A stretch of 64,000 nt of DNA. It comes from Moringa oleifera (Eukaryota > Streptophyta > Magnoliopsida > Brassicales > Moringaceae). The translations under genes were made by a program, and so were the position numbers. This document shows positions 37,345 through 50,872 of the stretch, in pieces. How positions within the stretch are numbered: position 1 is the stretch's first letter; the number at the start of each line of letters is the position of its first letter. Where the stretch lies: positions 248,001-312,000 of the forward strand of contig JAJFZO010000356.1 of NCBI GenBank assembly GCA_021397835.1. The letters run 5' to 3'. The notes under the pieces are model-generated. The model saw only the letters and a program-made list of their open reading frames with translations. It did no database searches and was not told where the DNA came from.

Positions 37345-40300
37345 AAACAACCATCTTCTTAGAGAAAGACTTCGCTGAAAATTTTTCTTCTTTATCTCCC
37401 TTTCAAAAGACTTTATCTTCAATACTAACTCTGGTTTGACCTTGTAAATGTGTTCTAAAAACTGCCTAATTAGCCTAATTTTTCAATTTGACATATTCTT
37501 CCTCAATGCCACCGCCAATGTTATCACTTCCTTATTTCAAGAGATGTATTTGATCACCCATGCTTCCTTGTTAATATCTGGGAATAGCTCCAAGAAGTGG
37601 TCTCTCTCCACACCACAAATCATGCCAACATTTTATATTGTTGTCCCTCTCAACTTTGAATCTCATATATGATTCTAGCACTCCATGTCCTTTTCTTATA
37701 ACCATAATTTTTTTTTTCCCATTACCGTTACCTAACCTCTTTCCTTTTCACTCATGAATCTTTATTACCATTGTCTAAGAGAGCTTTATTGAACAAGCTA
37801 AGAGATTTAATCCGAAAGCCACCTTTGTTAACTGGTTGTCTCACAATCTCTCATTTAACAAGATGGTTCTTGAACTCATTCCTTACACTTCCCCCAAAGG
37901 AATCACCTTTGTAATTACTCTAGTTTTCTTATAACCAACATAAACATTGGAAATAAAGACATGTTATATATTGAAACATTTGAGAGAAAGCTTTTAATGA
38001 GTGTTGTCTTTCATCCCACTAGCCTCCTTTTGAACCTCTCTATGATGAGACTTTAGAAAGTTGATTCCTTAATTTTTGCTCTTAAGGGCAGCCCTAAGTA
38101 TTGCATTGAAAGAGTTTTCAACTTGCATCACAACATCCTAGTAAGTCATTTCTTGTCCACTCCATCACTAAATGGAATAAGTTTACTCTTCTTCAAGTTA
38201 ATCTTCAAACCAGAGATCGCATTGAAGTATAAAAATATACTCATCAAGTTGATTAAATGGTCCCCCTTTACCCCTTAAAAATTTATAGTATCATCGATAA
38301 ATAAAAGTCGAGCTATCTCTGACTATGACTTTGATCTTCACACTTTGAATCCCCTAGAGAGTCCACTTTGAATTGTCTTGTCATGTGTCCTATCAAGAGC
38401 CTTCATCTCTAAAAGAACTAAAAAGATGATAATGGATCCTCTTATGATAATATGTCTTTTCCATATTTATTTTACATATCACCCTCTTCTCACTTCTTTC
38501 TAATTGTTGACCAATTACTTCATTTGCAACCAAAGATGTATAAAGGATTTGCCTTTCTTTCATAAAAGCATTTTTGTTTGGGCTAATAACTTTTTTCATC
38601 ATTTCCTTGAATTTACCGATAAGGACTTTCATTACGAACTTGTAGACTCTTCCCACAAGATAAGTTTATAATCTTTTATTTTACAAGCCCCTATTATTTT
38701 AGAGATAATCATCAAAAAAGTTAAGTTCAATGACTTTACAAACTTACCACTCTCATGGAATTCCTTAAACAAACGCATTGTATTTTCCTTCATGGTTTCC
38801 CAATTTACTATTGAAAAGGACATAATGAACCCATTCAAGCTTAGTGCTTTGTTTCCCTCATAAGGTATAAGTGCTTGATGCACCTCTTCCTCTTCAAACA
38901 ATACCTTTAGTCAATTTTGAAACTCATTGTCTATCATGTTGAGTTTCAACCTATCTAGTATTAGTCTTTGTTCCCATTGCTTGCTATACAAATGCTAATA
39001 GAAATTGCCAGCTTTCTTTCTTAATTCCTCTTGTTCTTCCATCCTATCCCCATTAATTTTCATCATACTAACGAAGTTGTTCTTTTGATGCATATTAGTC
39101 ATGCGATAAAAAAAATCTTATATTTTTATCTTCTTCCTCTAATCAAAGAGCTCTAAACTTTTGCCTTCATGATATTTTTTCCTTTTTAAGTAGTATGGTA
39201 AAGTTCTTACAAATTTTCGCTCTCTTAAATGTCACCTCCTCTAAATCTACACTAACTCTTTCTTTTCCTTCCACCTCTTCCAACTCTCCTCATAAGCTTT
39301 CTTTTCTTTTCCTAATGTTTCCAAATTAGTTTTTGTTCCACTTTCTTATCCTACTTTTCAATTCTTTCAGCTTCTCATTAATTCTTGATAAGTGCATTAA
39401 ATCCTTTCATCTTAAGCCACATGTTTTCAAATCTAAGAGGTGAAGGGCCCTAAATGATACCATCCATCTCAAGCAAAATCGAATTATGGTTCGAAGTTAA
39501 TCTAGGAAGAAGTCTTGGCTCATTCATGAAAACTTTTCTTCCCATTGGCTTAAAATAAAAAAGCGATCAATCCTTGACAAAAATAGATCTTCTCATAAAT
39601 TAAACCATGTGAAGTCACCTCTCAAAAATGGTAGATCTAAAACTTGAAATTTCGCTACTGTGTTAAGAAATTCCCTAGTTCTTATCCCACTTTCATTATT
39701 TCCTGTTCTTTCATGTATGTACAACTCCATGTTGAAGTCTTCCCCTATCATCCAAGGTAGACTTCACTGTCTTTCATACTTCCTTAATTCTTCCAATAGC
39801 TTGGCTTATTTCTCCACTGTATTATGACTATGGACTCTAGTAAACACCAATTTAAACCCTTCTTCATTCCTTTTGAAAATACAAGAAATAGATTCCTCCC
39901 TGCCAAGCATTCCAATCACCCATCTAACTTTCTAGTCCGCATTATTAGTAATCCACCCAACTTCCTATAAGCTAGTAAGGTTTTCTATTCCACTCTTTTT
40001 GCTCTTCACACACTTCTTACTATTCCTTCATTATTGATGTTTTCAGTCTTCGTCTCTCGGATATATACTACATCTACCATCCATATCTTCAAAGCATGTT
40101 TGACTATAAACCCTTTTCTCAAATTCATTTACCCCCTTAATATTCCAAGAAAAGATTCTATGCATCATAAACACAGTCTCATACCTTACTCTCTTTCATG
40201 CCCTTATAATCCCCTCTTTCGTGCCTTTACTTCTCATAGTTGACAAAGAATTCCATTCGTTTTAGGAAGAATCTCTACAAGGTTTATTTGCTTGTTCTTT

Positions 40301-40540
40301 CCACTTTCAATCTTAATGAATAATCTAAAATCCAGATCTTCAAATATTTCATGGTAACCCTCATGATTTTTCATACCATTTTCATGTTCTTTATTAGCTT
40401 TTTAGAAATTACTAGTTGTCATTCCTTCTTTATCACCTCAGCTACCCGATCACACATAATCATTGCCTTTGATAATGCTGCATTCCTTGCACTTACCTCA
40501 TTTTCGACCTTCACCATTTTGAATTGTTTCTAAATCTAGT
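37345..40540 (-). mobile_element. decayed L1-type LINE (endonuclease plus reverse transcriptase)
   Basis: Read on the - strand. An endonuclease-like start at about 40165 (FLGILRG, then VDVVYIRETKTE) is followed by PWMIGEDFNMEL near 39740, matching the L1 endonuclease GGDFN block. Then come FEEEEVHQALIPYEGNKALS (38901 downward), KVISPNKNAFMKERQI with SLVANEVI and KINMEKTY (about 38590-38450), and the catalytic block LLFIDDT (about 38310-38287). These are consecutive landmarks of plant LINE ORF2. Many stops and frameshifts separate them, so no product is possible. The 3' end is near 37345. The 5' end abuts a PPR fragment at 40544. Confidence 0.82.
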
Positions 40541-40543
40541 CTT

Positions 40544-41345
40544 TTATGAACTATAGAGCCTTATCCTCATTATTATATTCTCTTTTGTGTCCCATAATTG
40601 TACTTGGAGTAATGCATTGCTAGACCTTAGATCTAAAAACATGGTTGTTATGGATGCAACTATAGGGAATCCTCTTTCTACCATTTCATTAAGAAGTTGT
40701 TGCACCTTTAATGTGTCAACCTTATAAAAGAATCCATAAATTATGATGTTATAAAGGAATCTATTAGGCAAACAATCAACATATTTCATTTTTCTAGATA
40801 AATCTTAAGCTTTGCATAGTCTATGAACCATTATGTTATACATCCCATTTTGAAGGGATTCGAATTTAAACCTAGCTTACAGATCAATAATTGCTCATCA
40901 ATAAATTAAACCCCTCAGAATTAGCTAAACATTTAAACATTAGAATGCAAGCCCTTGACATAAAGTCTACAAAAGAGTCTTTTTTTGTAACTTTCAGTTA
41001 TGCAACCATGCAAAAGCCATCCATCAAGATAGTATAACTTACAACATCAAGTTCTAATCCATGCTTTTGTATTGTTTGAAATAATGCCAGTGACTCACCA
41101 ATATATGTTGATTTTTGCAAAGGCCATATAGCAAGACTGAAAAGGTAATTTGATAAGTAGTTTTCCCAAAATTTTGCATCTAAACATGAAGCATCAGTGC
41201 ATTACAAGTTCTTTTAACTAGGCACAAGCCAAATGTCCTATTACACATTTCTTAATGCAAATTCATAGCTTCTTTAACTTTTTTACTCTTGCAAATAATG
41301 CATTAAATAAGATTTGTAACTGAATATGTTTGGTTGAAAACCTAA
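40544..41345 (-). pseudogene. Rf-like PPR pseudogene fragment, C-terminal half
   Basis: The - strand frame 40789-40544 reads NRFLYNIIIYGF, then QQLLNEMVERGFPI and FLDLRSSNAL, matching the last motifs and C-terminus of the intact PPR gene at 50873-52657 (VDLWSNNALD). Upstream, 40860-41345 follows the preceding repeats of that gene with many stops and indels. It overlaps in content with the pseudogene at 43725-45516, so it is a separate partial copy. Its end touches the LINE relic. Confidence 0.75.
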
Positions 41346-43724
41346 AAAAAAACTATGTTAGTAATTAATTTTGGTGTTTGACAATTGGCTATAAATAAGT
41401 TGTTTATGTTTATCTCAAGGTATTTTAGTAATATTTTCGTAAAAAAATTAAAAAATTAAATTAATAATTAAGAACATTTCTATAAACCTTAATTTTTGTG
41501 GGGATAAAATTTTTTTACTGCAATGTTTGTTAGGCCTTCAAATTTATAAATCAAAATTCAAATGCAAACATAAGAAAATGATGAATAGTTAAGTTTATAA
41601 GTTCTTATTTTGTACAATGATAAAAATAGAGTAATATTGCAAAAGCCTTGTTAAGACAAAATAGACTTAGGAAGTTGAAAAGAACCCGTAGTAGTCCATT
41701 GTAATATTGTCTGAGAAGATCTCATAGAATTAGACAAGAAAATGCTTGTCAAGGAATCAATAATAGTCCATTGTAATAATGTCAAGAAGATTTCATTATG
41801 ATTAGACATGAAAATTCCTATGTCTCGATGCCACGTTTGCTTCCTTATCATTTTTATGTTCTAAAAGATCTACAGTTAGAAATTAGATAGCAAAATCCTA
41901 TTCTTTATAGCATTACAAAAAAGCTTCAATAAAAAGGCATTTGTAGTGCCTGATGATCCATGCATCTAGAAATCCATTCAGAAGTATCCATTAGATGGTG
42001 AGTAAAGAAGGGTAATTCATCGAATAAGAATCGCTTAACAAACAAAACAAATACATGAAGGTCTTGCTGTGTCATAACCATTACCAACTAGATCATCATT
42101 TTCATGGAATAAAGTTTAGTTCACTTAATTTTGAAAACAAACAAGTTTAATAATGGAGTTCACAACCATATGTAGGATGTATTACTTTTTTACATTCAAT
42201 AATCAATGTCACCTTTTTTTTTCTCTCTTTTTCTCCCTTTTTGGTCATTGGTAAAGGTCATAAATGAAACAAATAAAGCTTGATCTAATATAAATTTGTT
42301 CACCATTTTATCTTTTTTTTTTTAATTCCATTTTCTTATGCATTGAGAATTAATGTGCTTTAAGTTAGAAATGAGCTTATTTAGGGTGTAATTCCACTTG
42401 TTATATGACCCTACATCAAAAAGATCATTAAGGTAATATTTAGGAGTTCACCTCCTTACTTTTTTTTTTTTTTTTGCATATGAACCCAAGAGTACTGTTT
42501 AGAGGCAACTGTTACAAAAGCTAGCGAGACTTTTATATGTTATCTTTGCAATGCCATTACCTTTGCTTTCTTGATGTCATTTTTAACACTTCCTTTCTTG
42601 TGTTTCTTTCTTAGAATTATTTTTTTACATTAAAATTGAAAGAAGAAAGAATAAGGAATCTCTCGGAATATAGCAATAGGGATCCTTATATCGTTTCCTT
42701 CCTTTTTTCCCCCAAAATTATGTACCAGCACCATGATATTTTTCTTCTTCTTTTTTTCCCCCTTCTTCTCATGACCTTGCAACCTTTACTCTCTTTGTAC
42801 CTAAAGGCATGGGTTCTTGCACTTTTTTTACTAGTTGCTCAGACAACCTATCTGTGTATATGAGTAAAGATATGATGATTGAGACAACCAAAAATGCTGG
42901 TGATGTTAGAATTGGTTACTACTTAATTAGAGAAGTATTAGGAAATTCATATTTAACTATTCAAAGCAAATTATCTTTTTTCGTTTGATTATAGCTTATG
43001 CCTGGTTTTTACCCTTGTCGTTCTTACATGCTCTTATCAATGCCAATCTTTCCTCTTTGATTAGCTTATGCCTTGCATGAGTCTAAGAAGTACAGAAACC
43101 AAAAATTCAAGTAAAATTTTAAAACAAGCATCTAGTTAAAAAAATTGAAGTACAATCTAAAAGAAAATTAACTATGGGAAATTAAGCATAGATTTGAGGA
43201 TTAAGTGACTCAAAAAAAAGAAGTTCATAAAAAAAAGCATTGCATTAGCATTATTTGATAAACTTTGCATTACACATAAATGGTTAGATATTTAACACTA
43301 ACGCAATCCCTTTCCCTAGTAGATTAATCTACACTAAGTTTTCATATAATACCAAATAATTTTGCTTTATTAATCTATCTCTACCTTTAAGCATTCATTT
43401 TTTTTTTTGCTTGTTTACTAACACCATAACACAAGAAAAATATGATCCAAACTAGAAAAAAACAGAGAATAATTACTTAAGCTTCATAAGATTAACTCTT
43501 TGGCACTTAGTTGGTCAGAACCTGGAATCTTGAATTCTTCTTGAGCTAAAGCAAACCCGGCTTTGTTCTTTTCCTGATAATATCTAATGAAGAAGCATGT
43601 GAAAATGTCTCCTAATGTCCTTTAATTTTTTTTTAAAAAATAAGCCAAGTCACAATGACCAAAAATATTAAATTGAAAAAAATAAAAACTCAATGTTTAC
43701 TAACATCGAAAGGTCTCCTTACTT
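41346..43724. other. non-coding DNA between PPR relics
   Basis: Decayed flank of the PPR array. About 42200-42270 (TGGTCATTGGTAAAGGTCAT) corresponds to flanking sequence near 50180 and 58780 in the other units. An imperfect tandem pair of about 70 bp lies at 41688-41823 (each starts TAGTCCATTGTAAT). No gene was seen. Confidence 0.55.
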
Positions 43725-45516
43725 GGCACAAACTCTCAACAAGACTATTGTAATTAACATCAGCAAGAGCCAACTTCTTGTGGAACATATCTTTATATAA
43801 ATTCATGGCTTCATCTACCTTTTTTCTCTTACAAAATGCATTCATTAAGATGTTGTATGTATAGTTGTCGGCGCAAAACCTAATAACATCAACCCATTAA
43901 AAACTTCTAATGCGCTAGCCAATCGGCCTTGCAAATAATATCCACCAATTTATGAATTGCATGTGATGATATCGGACTTAATGCCTTGTTCGATCATTTT
44001 TCCAACTATGTCTTAAATGTCTGAAACCATTTCTCCCTTGCAAAGTGCATCAATTAGTATATTAAAGATGACAACATCTACTGTGATGTTCCTAGCCATC
44101 ATTTCATTCAACAACCTTATAGCTTCTTTTCATTGGCTTAGTTGGCATGCACCATTAATTATGGCATTGTATATTATGACATTTGGTTGCATGCCTTTAT
44201 CTACCATTTTTGAGAAGAGCCTTAAAGCCCTAGTTATCAACCTATCCTTGCGAAGGCTATCTATGATTGTATTATAAGCGACAATATCAGGCTTAATACC
44301 TTTTCCTTTCATTTTTCTTAACAACCTAATAGCCATGATTCTACTTCTAATTTTTTACAAACCATTTAATATTGTATTGTAAGTAATCACGTTAGGTTAA
44401 TACCTTTTCTTCATAATCTCATCGAATAATCTCATTGCTTGATGGATTTCACTCTGAACACAGAGACCATTTATGAAAATACTGAATGTGATAATATTAG
44501 GATGATGACCAAGCTTAAAGATCTTTTCCAACATAAAGAAATCGGGGTTCACAAGCTATAGGTGACAAAGACGATTAATCAAGATGTTGAAAGTACATTT
44601 ATCATGCCCTAATCCTATCAATTTCATTTGCTTGATTAAAGAAATCACGGTGGTGTAATATTTCATTTTACTTGTTAGAGTCCCACATTGGCTAGTGACA
44701 TTATAATGATCCAATATGTAAGGTGAGGGCAATCCTTGCTTAGCAAGCCGATTTTACAAGGGTATGTTAAGCCTAATATCCTCTTTAATATGGTATTAGA
44801 GTAAGACCTAGTTTTGCAATATTAGATCTCCTAAAATCGATTTTTCTATAGCTATATAGCATGGTCTACGCTGCGTGGGAAAGGTATATTAGAGTCTTAT
44901 ATTAGTTGATTATATTGTAATCATCCAATATATAAGGTGAGGGAAATCTTTACCTAGCAAGCTGGTTTTACTAGGATATGTTAAGCCCAATATCCTCTTT
45001 ATTATGGTATTGGAGCTTGGCCCAATTTTGCAATGTTGGTTCCCTAAAATTAATTTCTCCATAGCTGTATGGGATGGTCCACGTTGTGCGTGAGGTGGTG
45101 TATTAGAGTCTCACATTTACTGGTGATATTGTAATGATCCAATATATAAGCTGAAGATAATCCTCATCTAACAAGCCGGTTTTGCTAAGCTATGTTAGGC
45201 CAATATCCTTTCTAGTACTATTTATTTCACTCAATAATTGACTAAATTCAACTATAGATTGGCTAAGAATGCATGTGGAGCATTTGGTTAAACAGGGCTA
45301 CAGCATCTTCAATGTTACTATTAAACCTACACTTGAATTTGTATATCACAAAATGGATGTTTACGAATTGAGAGTAGAAATGGGTCTCATTATCTCACCA
45401 TGGTCGGTTGTATAATGGTTCGATTGCAGGAAAAGAATAATGTATTGAGATTTGAGGTTACCCGTTTATTGCCAAAGCGAAAAAGCAAAAGCAATTATTA
45501 ACATTATGATTCTCAT
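43725..45516 (-). pseudogene. Rf-like PPR pseudogene, N-terminal part, with TRIM insertion
   Basis: Relative to the intact PPR gene, the copy starts at an ATG at 45516 (MRIIMLIIAFAF, then a stop) and runs through repeats equivalent to about residues 1-410. One readable block is 44336-44130 (AIRLLRKMKGKGIKPDIVAY). It carries numerous stops and frameshifts, and the C-terminal repeats are missing. Between the equivalents of repeats 1 and 2 it is split by a tandem TRIM element (44673-45214). Confidence 0.85.
44673..45214 (+). mobile_element. TRIM retrotransposon with three LTRs in tandem
   Basis: Three related LTRs of about 115 bp lie at 44673-44790, 44887-45004 and 45101-45214. Each begins near T[GA]TTAGAGTC, holds an AATATATAAG-like core, and ends TATCCTCTTTAWTA. 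LTRs 1 and 2 are followed directly by TGGTATTAGAG and TGGTATTGGAG, matching the tRNA-iMet primer site, and then by non-coding internal domains of about 96 bp. The outer flanks TTACT (44668-44672) and GTACT (45215-45219) look like a decayed target duplication. It has no coding capacity and would need proteins supplied by another element. Confidence 0.8.
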
Positions 45517-47280
45517 CTAAGAAGAAAATTTTCCTTAAAAATCCCTCTTTTTCCTGATGCCCAGGTTGTGCTTAAAGTTTCTCTTTGGTTGACAATCAAG
45601 TGATTATTTTCAAAGTATTTTAAGCAAAGTACTTAACACTCTAATAGATCAATGATTCAACCACTATCACAATTACTATGAGGCCAAAAACGGTGTTGTT
45701 AGTACTATTACAATTAATTTATCCATGTAAATGATTTTTTCATCTACACATGTACCTCATAATGGCTCTTCTTATTTATCTATACTAACTTGCTGCAAAG
45801 CAAACTGCAAAACCTCCTTTGATTAATGAGTAAGGACACCTTCATATAATACTTAATTGTACATAAGTACGAGCACAATGAAATTGAATTTGTTCATTAT
45901 TATTTAAGCACAAAATGATTATAATTTCATAAAAAATACGTTTCTTATTATATTCGCTTTGAATTTTATATCACGTTATCCCTTTAATACATTCTTTTGT
46001 TTTTAAATATTTTATTATCGTTTATTGGCATTGTTTACGCATATTGATTTGAATTATTTTTTATTTGATAATAAAAAAATTAAGTTCATATATAAACAGT
46101 GCAACAAATTGATGTGTGAAATTTTAAGGTGTATGCGACATCTTAACGTTACTTTTATGACATGTTTGCAGATAATTAATAATATATATAATAAATTATT
46201 ACATATTACAATTTTAATTTTTTTAAAATAATTGTGATTGATGATATAAACATTTATAGTTTGTTGTTGACATAAATGAATGAGATAAATGCTTAAAAAA
46301 TAAGTTATTGATAAATAAATAATTAATATATGAATGATTGAGAGATAAATGATTAATAATACGAATTATTTGTTTTAAGCTCATTTTTTAATTGTTAATA
46401 AATCAACTACTTATTATCCAATGTAAATTAAAATGAAATAGTTTAGATGTGAATTTAAAATATATAATCCATAGATTAACGGTTAATAAATTGGTGATCG
46501 ATAAAAACACTAAAATAAACTATCAATAAATCCAATAAAATTTATAATCAATATATAAAATTGAAATAGACAATTATTATAAAATCTCAAAATATCAATT
46601 TTAGCATTTCAAGTAAAGACTTTTAAAAATACCCATATAAATATTAAAGAAATAAAAATCAAAGCATCCATAATTCCCACTTGAAACTTGATTCATTATG
46701 TTAAAAAAAAAAAGACCATCAGTTGTCTCAAAATAAAATTTTGAATCTTGATATTCAAATACTAGAAATCCTAAGTCAAAATCAAAATACCTGCACTCAT
46801 AAAATCCAAGTTTTAATTAAAAAAATGTTTGATGAATGAAAAGTGATGAACGAACATGAAAAAATTAATAAAAGTTTTTTGAATTTTATAAACAACAAAA
46901 AAAATGAAAAAAAGAAAAAAGTTTTTGAAAAAAGTATGCAGCTTTTAATTTTCTTTTATTAGAATCCAATGAAATGAAAAGGCATAATTTATACATAAAA
47001 GATTACTAAATCTTTTAACGATGAAAAAAATTATAAATAAGTTAAAATAAAAGTCACCTTTTTTTTTTTCTTTCATCTCTTTGACTTTAGGGAATTTTTT
47101 TTTTTTTTTGAGACAAGATACCCCAAAAAAGAATAAAATCATAAACTTCCCCATCTGAATTTGAGTTGCTAACACAGTTATCAAAAGACGTTGGTTTAAA
47201 TAGAGACAGTAAGTAATGTCACAAAGGGCCTCTGGAATCATCACTGTCCTTCCTCTGCTTCTCATCAAATCGTCTGTTCA
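45517..47280. other. AT-rich intergenic DNA
   Basis: Very AT-rich with poly-T at about 47059-47110. No gene was recognised. It separates PPR unit 1 from unit 2. Confidence 0.5.
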
Positions 47281-49049
47281 TGTGCATGAATGTCCATAAT
47301 TGATTTTCCTGTTATTCAACCAAAGCTTGCTACTACCACAAACAACAAGATTCCCTCAATCAGTGAGGAAGAGCATTCCACCATATAATAACAGCGGCCT
47401 AATTGCTTTGTGCTCATCTTTCACCAATACATCTCCCTTAAAAAGACACATCTGTTGCAGAGCCTGCTGTGGGCTTTGTTGATGATGCACCCATTTAAAG
47501 TTCATTTCTCTTGTGAAGAACTAAAGCAAAGCCATACAGCAAGTCAGTTAAAATCAAGTCAGGCTGTTGCTTCATGTCATTGAAATCACTCAAGTGAAAA
47601 ACCAACAATCTGTCAGCATCATGCAAAAACAAGCTTGTAACATGTACGCTCCATGCGTGCATATATGCAAACATTTTATCTAAATTCCAGCTATCTGTGC
47701 ACACACTACATGAAACAAAGCAACTGTTTCTGTACAGGAGACCAAGATTTCTGGATGTTCATCTAACCATTTCAACACTATGGTCTTTGTTATTTACCTG
47801 CAACTTTTAATCTATAACAAAGCCATTAATCTATAGTTAACAAGATAAGAAAATAAAGCTGTCAACCAAATTACACACCTGTAAAACCCAAAATAATTTT
47901 AGAACAACTTCTAAACAGACACTCTCCAGTGAATAAACAATCAGTCAATTGCAGACAAATAAATGAATTTCCATCAGATACTAAGTCATTTCAAACATAT
48001 GACAAAAAGAGGGGCTATTTCGAATGCAAAGCAAGAAAAAACATAGACAATTATATGGCAACGCTATATTTCAATTATTAACTATAGGTAGTTTACTCAC
48101 CAAAAGATGAAACTCATTTTTGAAGTCTAGTTTTCTTGCAGATACATGTTTCTTCTACATGTCACTGCCATAAGCATACAAACATCAAAAGCACATGCGT
48201 ATGTAATGAGCCGCAAGCAAAGCCATTTTGCAGGATAGTTGAAATCATCAAGTCAGATAGTATTACGGCTCTTGCCCCACACCATGGAAACCAATCAAGT
48301 GAAAACCCAATAATGAATTACCCTACAACAAAAATAGGATATTAGAGAAAAGCAACAATATATCTGTCAGAATCATGCTAAAATGGGCATGTAACATCTT
48401 CATGTCTTCATACAGTTTGTCCAAAATGCAAACATTATCCTATCAACCTTCAAACAGTTCAGTTATCTATTGAATACTATATGCATGTGCCCATTTCTTC
48501 ATGCAGTTGGACCTGTGTCCAGATTTCATGTGTTCTATTGCAGTTTCAAACAAATAAAAATGCATAAATGCAAACATTAACTTTTTCCTGAGTGCTGCAC
48601 GATATCATGACTATGACTATAAGTTCTATATGTTCGTTTATTGGATAAATTAGGTAAAATAAAAAATTTTTTAATTAAATTTACTAAGGGGCAGGTTTCA
48701 AAAGCAAAAGAAATGTATTTCACTTACCATTTACAGAACCAACGTCACCTTCACCACTTCATGCCGGAAGAATTATTACAATATAATTACTAAAATACAT
48801 TTAAATAAATTTGTTTTCAGTCTGCATCTAGTAAATCAATACCTGAGATGTTATTATGACTTTATGACTTAATGAAGCAACCATCTGCAGTTTCGTGTAA
48901 AATATTTTTTTACAAGGAATAAAATATTTTGAAGTTCAAAACTCATCAATCAGTATGAAACCAGCAAAACTATCATTAGTTTAATACATTGTTACACCAC
49001 AGATTCACATGGATTTCTGCTGTGCATGCAACTGCAGAGAATACTCTAT
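47281..49049 (-). repeat. duplicated 3' flank of PPR unit 2
   Basis: This stretch matches 56172-57420 in the next unit (for example CATGAATGTCCATAATT at 47285 and 56176, and the shared - strand frame VFHLSDFNDM). Internally it repeats itself: the TTGAAATCA...CAAGTGAAAA block occurs at about 47579 and 48239. It has no recognisable protein and lies downstream of the PPR coding region, so it may be long 3' UTR or spacer. Confidence 0.75.
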
Positions 49050-49290
49050 CTACCATTTCATGGAAATCTTGTGCCCCCAGCGCTTCATATTCAGAAGATA
49101 CCGATGAATTATGGTGTTATAAGAGCAACAATCAGGCAAACAACCATGAGTTTTCATTTTTCTAAATAAATCATAGGCACCATGTAAAAAGCCTTCTTTG
49201 CACAATCCTTTAACCATTATGTTATATCTGAACGTTACGAACCCTTGATAGAAGTCACTTTGCACATCATTTGTCTAGCTCTACAAAAAA
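49050..49290 (-). pseudogene. PPR C-terminal cassette, copy B
   Basis: The - strand follows a T-rich TTTTTTTGTAG and reads YNIMVKGLCKEGFLHGAYDL, then FRKMKTHGCLPDCCSYNTII, the penultimate motifs of the intact PPR. One extra base then shifts the frame, after which MEALGAQ and FHEMV can still be traced in the next frame. It starts at the same point in the repeat (a TGTAGAG motif) as the other cassettes. It has no upstream repeats of its own. Confidence 0.72.
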
Positions 49291-49503
49291 ATGTATCAAG
49301 AACTAGTACCAAACAATAAAATTCTTGATTACGCCAAAGAACAAAATAGGCGGGGAATGTTGCATGCAACACAGTAACAACAGGTTATGCCCAAACAGAC
49401 CATACACCTGTCACTCCATAAAGAACAGAAAATGTTTTAGCAGCTGTAATATGATAAGTGACACTAATAGTCATTGCCAAAACCTATCATGTATTACATA
49501 TCA

Positions 49504-49779
49504 TCACTGCTCTGATGCATCGTTAGACCATAAATCCAGAAGCAGGATTCTAGTGAATGCATCTGCAGATATTCTTCTTTCTACACATTCATGGAGAAGT
49601 TTTTGTATCCTGCATGTCATTTTTCTCAAGAAGACCCTGAATAATTGTGTTATAAGAGAAACTTCATATGGTAAACCTTCTTTACAAAGTCCTTTAACTA
49701 TTTTGTTGAACATATGAATACTAGGCTCCAACCCATTGACAAACAAAGAAAAAGTCTGTTGCAACTTTGAGTTCTACAG
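49504..49779 (-). pseudogene. PPR C-terminal cassette, copy A
   Basis: The cassette begins right after TCTGTAG and is open in one frame to a stop at 49504, about 90 codons. It holds MFNKIVKGLCKEGLP and a C-terminus LLDLWSNDASEQ that mirrors the intact gene (VDLWSNNALD). An internal deletion removes part of one repeat. Because an acceptor-like AG precedes an open phase-0 frame, it could serve as an alternative last exon of the upstream PPR gene, or be an inert fragment. Confidence 0.65.
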
Positions 49780-50872
49780 ATTTGAAAAATATATGGATCA
49801 TGACAATTGCATAAACGTTTGCTGTAGGAAGAAAATAATCATGCAAATATTAGAAACAGCAAGTTACCCAAAATAAAGACTGGCAATCTAGTACTAACAG
49901 TCACAACAAAATAGTAGGCAGAATCACTGATCCTTAAGAAAAAGAGCCATGCAAAGCAAAACAGTATACTGATTCATGTATCCTGTTGATGTTCAACATC
50001 CAAGAAGCTCAAACATGGACTTGGGACTTAACCCACCTGAAGAGCACAATAAACAAGTTAGTTGACTTAATATTACATGAAACAAGTCAACAATCAAGTT
50101 TGCCACCATATTAAAATGTTACTAACTTTTCTTCTCAATGATCAAGATCACTTTCTTTCTCTTATTTTTTTTTCTTTTTAGTCATTTGTGAAGGTCACAT
50201 ATGAAGAAGAGGGCATCTAAGGAACATTACGTAAAATTAAACCGTACAAATAGTATCATTCTCCCAGGAGAAATTATTCAATTATTCTGCAATCCCCGGA
50301 ACTTAAACCAGATATGTTAGCCATTAAAACAACCAACAATCTGCCACATGGAGCATCAATAGGTCACAGCATCTAAAATATGATGAACGGAATAAAATCC
50401 ATATATCTACCTATAGACAACCAACATTAACTTTGTGACTCGTAAGGCCGAAAGCATTTATAAAAATCCAATCTACTATATAAGTAAATTTGTTTCCATA
50501 GAAGTCCGAAAAATCCATATCTGCGATGTAGTTATAACTTTACGACCTTAATGGGATAGAAAGGCAAATAAAACCGGAGTTCGATGTCAACTAAAATTAT
50601 TTTTACTATTTGAAGTTCAAAAGTCATCAATGCAAGAAAACACCATTTTGAAGATATAAAAACCAGACAAGAAATGGTCTAAATATAAACACAGGAGCAA
50701 GTTATTAGTATCATTATCTACAATGTCAAACATAATGGATGCAACATTATCCAACAGTTTATATCCAAACAGAACATATAACCTATCTTTTCCATAAATG
50801 ATAGAATATATTGTAAAACTATGAATGTGATAAGTAATATTTCACCGTCACTATTAAACCTACATATTATCA
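49780..50872. other. non-coding spacer downstream of the intact PPR gene
   Basis: Duplicated in unit 3 at about 58380-59680 (with one extra insertion there). It has no coding region and would be the intron if the downstream cassettes are used. Confidence 0.6.
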
